A stretch of DNA of 64,000 nt from Clostridium sp. ZS2-4 (GTDB taxonomy: Bacteria; Bacillota; Clostridia; Clostridiales; Clostridiaceae). Position numbers and translations under genes: made by a program. The stretch is from assembly GCF_026719745.1 (NCBI RefSeq), contig NZ_JAPPRQ010000009.1:1-64000 (forward strand), in the 5' to 3' direction. Shown one piece after another: positions 61,811 through 64,000 of this stretch. Positions within the stretch are counted from its first letter, which is position 1. Every line of letters begins with the position of its first letter. A model generated the notes under the pieces. It did no database searches. It saw only the letters and a program-made list of their open reading frames with translations, and was not told the DNA's origin.

Positions 61811-63812
61811 AATAGCACTTAATAATATAAAAAAGAGTTTTAAGGATTATGCCATATATTTTATAACACTTACATTAGCAGTATGTATATTTTATAATTT
61901 CAATTCAATTAATTCACAAACGGTTATGGAAGATATTAACAAAATAAGAGAACTTGTTAAGATAATATCATACATATCTGTATTTATATTAATTATTTTT
62001 GGTGGACTAATTGTGTATGCAAATAATGCTTTAGTGAAAAAACGTAAAAAAGAATTTGGAATATATGGTATATTAGGTATGTCAAAGCGAAAAATATCTC
62101 AAATATTAATTTGTGAAACCTTTATAGTGGGTATTATATCATTAATTGGAGGATTGATATTAGGAATAGTATTATCACAAGGAATTTCAGTACTTACATC
62201 AAAATTATTTGAATTTAATATGACGGAATATAAATTCTGTATATCTATAAGTGCTATTAATAAAACACTTATATATTTTGGAATAATGTTTGTACTAGTT
62301 ATGATATTTAATACCATAGTTGTTTCTAGACAAAAATTAATTGAGCTTTTAAATGCTTTAAAGAAAAATGAAGAGATAAAAGTTAAAAACAATATATTCC
62401 CATTTGTAATATTTATTTTAGCTTTAATTATTTTAGGAAGAGCTTATTATTTAGGTTGGAAATTTGCGCCTACTCCTAAAAATACGAACTTTCCTTTATC
62501 TATAATAATGGGAGGAGTAGGTACTTTATTATTTTTCTTTGGACTATCAGGGTTCATATTAGTTATACTTAAAAGAAGTAAAAAAATATATTTGAAAAAG
62601 TTAAATATGTTTGTAATAAGACAGTTTAGTAATAAGATAAATACTAATTTTATATCTATGGCAATAATATGCCTTATGCTGTTTGTAACCATTTTAATAT
62701 TATCAACTGGTTTAAGTTTTAAATATAGGGCAGAAAAAATTTTAAAGAGTATATCTTTTGATGCAAATATTACATTATATATCGGTGATGATAAACAGAA
62801 AGTGCAAGATATAAAAGAAGCCTTAAAAAGAGTAGACTTTGAATTAAAGGATTCCTATAAGTATCAAGTTATAGATTCATATAGGACAAATATTAAAATA
62901 TCTGATTTGCTAAATGAATATGCAAATAAAAATTTAAAGGAAAGATTAAAAAAATATGTGGGACATTTAGATGTTATAAAAGCATCAGAATATAATGAAA
63001 TGAGAAAATTAAGTGGAAAATCCACAATAGATTTAAAAGAAAATGAAGTTTTATTAATATCAGATAATAATGATTCAAATGAAGCAATACAGAAGTTAAT
63101 GAAAAATGGAAAGGAAATAAAAATTGCTGATAAGAAGTATGTTATAAAAAACAATACAGGTATAAAAGAAATTCAGTATGATTTAATTGCAGTAGTTCAG
63201 GACTCTGCTGTGAAAAATATGACTAAAGATTCTTCAAAGATTAATATAAATGTAAATGAAAAAGACAAGGAAGAACTTGAAAAGAATATTAAAGCATTAA
63301 ATGCAAAGCTTAAAAAACCAGAGTATGTTACAGATTCAAATGCTCAATTAGACGATCCTTCAAAGAAATATGGATTCTATATATCAGGTGAGAGTAAAAC
63401 TGATATATATGATAATGTTAAAAGTTCTACAGGGAAAATGTTGTATTTAGGAATATATTTAGGATTTATATTTTTGATATCAAGTGCAGCAGTATTGGCA
63501 ATTCAACAATTAACAGAAGCTAGTGATAGTTTAAACAGATATAAGGCACTTAAGAAAATTGGCGCATCTGATGATATGATAAATAAAACCATATTTGTTC
63601 AGATTTCCATACATTTCATGCTGCCTCTCAGTTTAGCATTAATACATTTTGCAGTAGCGTTACAGGTCATAAACAGATTAACAGGGTATACAGGTATGTT
63701 AACAGCTTCTAGCATTGTGCAAACTATGATGGCAACTGCAGGTATTATTATATATGGTGGATATTTTTATGCTACTTATTTAGGATACAAAAATATAGTT
63801 AAGAATAATTAA
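61800..63812 (+). CDS. BceB-like ABC permease
   Basis: 670 residues with ten predicted membrane helices. The N-terminal FtsX-like block has the KKRKKEFGIYGILGMSKRKI motif near 80; a large extracellular domain of about 200 residues (about 310-530) lies between helices 7 and 8, the hallmark of BceB; a second FtsX block ends the protein with YKALKKIGASDDMINKT. It confers resistance to and senses cell-wall peptide antibiotics together with the kinase. ATG at 61800 with AGGAGGTGAT. Confidence 0.92.
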   Translation: MYFKIALNNIKKSFKDYAIYFITLTLAVCIFYNFNSINSQTVMEDINKIRELVKIISYISVFILIIFGGLIVYANNALVKKRKKEFGIYGILGMSKRKISQILICETFIVGIISLIGGLILGIVLSQGISVLTSKLFEFNMTEYKFCISISAINKTLIYFGIMFVLVMIFNTIVVSRQKLIELLNALKKNEEIKVKNNIFPFVIFILALIILGRAYYLGWKFAPTPKNTNFPLSIIMGGVGTLLFFFGLSGFILVILKRSKKIYLKKLNMFVIRQFSNKINTNFISMAIICLMLFVTILILSTGLSFKYRAEKILKSISFDANITLYIGDDKQKVQDIKEALKRVDFELKDSYKYQVIDSYRTNIKISDLLNEYANKNLKERLKKYVGHLDVIKASEYNEMRKLSGKSTIDLKENEVLLISDNNDSNEAIQKLMKNGKEIKIADKKYVIKNNTGIKEIQYDLIAVVQDSAVKNMTKDSSKININVNEKDKEELEKNIKALNAKLKKPEYVTDSNAQLDDPSKKYGFYISGESKTDIYDNVKSSTGKMLYLGIYLGFIFLISSAAVLAIQQLTEASDSLNRYKALKKIGASDDMINKTIFVQISIHFMLPLSLALIHFAVALQVINRLTGYTGMLTASSIVQTMMATAGIIIYGGYFYATYLGYKNIVKNN

Positions 63813-63828
63813 AAATAAAATAGTAAAT

Positions 63829-63862
63829 AAAATAAGCATCTTGCGAAGGATGCTTATTTTAT
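63829..63862. terminator. bidirectional terminator
   Basis: AAAATAAGCATC (63829-63840) pairs perfectly with GATGCTTATTTT (63849-63860). It serves the permease gene and the convergent gene at the window end. Confidence 0.88.
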
Positions 63863-64000
63863 TTGCATAGCTGAATAAGGGCGTTAACAGCAATATTTAT
63901 TTCTTCAAATGTATTAAAATAAGAAAAACTAAATCTGACAGCTCCTTGATCCTTTGTGCCTAAAGCTTTGTGCATTAATGGAGCACAATGGGCACCAGCT
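63859..64000 (-). CDS. cysteine-desulfurase-like aminotransferase class V, C-terminal part
   Basis: Only the last 46 residues are inside the window. They read AGAHCAPLMHKALGTKDQGA then VRFSFSYFNTFEEI, the end of NifS/SufS-like proteins of the family with the active-site Cys in H-C-A-P. The Cys of the persulfide loop is therefore visible and intact. The rest lies beyond 64000. Confidence 0.8.
   Translation of the reverse strand, partial: AGAHCAPLMHKALGTKDQGAVRFSFSYFNTFEEINIAVNALIQLCK

Overview
The window is a low-GC chromosomal segment with AGGAGG-type ribosome binding sites, frequent TTG and GTG starts, and an anaerobic gene set: clostridial-type ferredoxins, [FeFe] hydrogenases, an HydABC-like hydrogenase, QueT and DUF3793. 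It fits the genus Clostridium in the broad sense. I cannot name the species. I see no rRNA, tRNA or CRISPR array.

Layout. 0-5 kb: the 3' end of a group II intron (domains V and VI) sits antisense in the end of a secreted beta-helix gene; an ABC-2 drug or peptide exporter follows. 5-9 kb: a cobalamin riboswitch leads btuF-btuC-btuD and a cobU-like gene. 9-16 kb: trmB, a polytopic transporter, and a three-gene LolD/MacB-type ABC unit with a large secreted CARDB-like protein, behind a promoter with four 11-bp-phased TTAAG-type repeats. 16-21 kb: an HD-GYP protein, a DJ-1/PfpI protein, and an ArsR/CadA metal efflux pair with a clear operator. 21-23 kb: a peroxiredoxin and a glutaredoxin-like gene behind a decayed thioredoxin-reductase remnant, then two small 2[4Fe-4S] ferredoxins facing each other. 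23-30 kb: DUF3793, SDR, MCP, zinc-ribbon, HxlR and PAS-GGDEF-EAL genes, plus an unannotated minus-strand small-RNA unit. 30-35 kb: a putative hydrogen or redox sensing module made of two tandem HydS-like [FeFe]-hydrogenase/PAS proteins, a [2Fe-2S] thioredoxin-like protein and a PP2C-type phosphatase. 35-40 kb: a SAM-I riboswitch operon metF-luxS-metH activation domain-metH. 40-47 kb: an M1 peptidase and hydC-hydB-hydA on the minus strand. 47-52.6 kb: a truncated GH65 gene, a Lys/Asp/Tyr-rich small protein, a short L25, preQ1-I riboswitch plus queT, a FIST-GGDEF-EAL protein and a GNAT. 52.7-59 kb: a decay zone (MocR/aspartate racemase, EutH-like and Xaa-Pro aminopeptidase remnants) around intact clpE and a PfkB kinase. 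59-64 kb: a BceRS-BceAB-type peptide sensing and detoxification module with a BceR box, then a partial cysteine-desulfurase-like gene.

How it fits together. B12 import and salvage (btuFCD, cobU) supports the B12-dependent methionine synthase, which is encoded as two separate proteins under SAM control. The HydS-like pair is encoded about 7 kb from hydCBA and could report H2 or redox state to a phosphatase output. Three separate c-di-GMP proteins are present. The most notable observations are the tandem HydS pair in which the second copy has Phe in place of the proton-relay Cys, the small RNA unit near 30 kb, the decay of trxB together with loss of the second active-site Cys of its glutaredoxin partner, and several pseudogenes that keep both ends but lost the middle.
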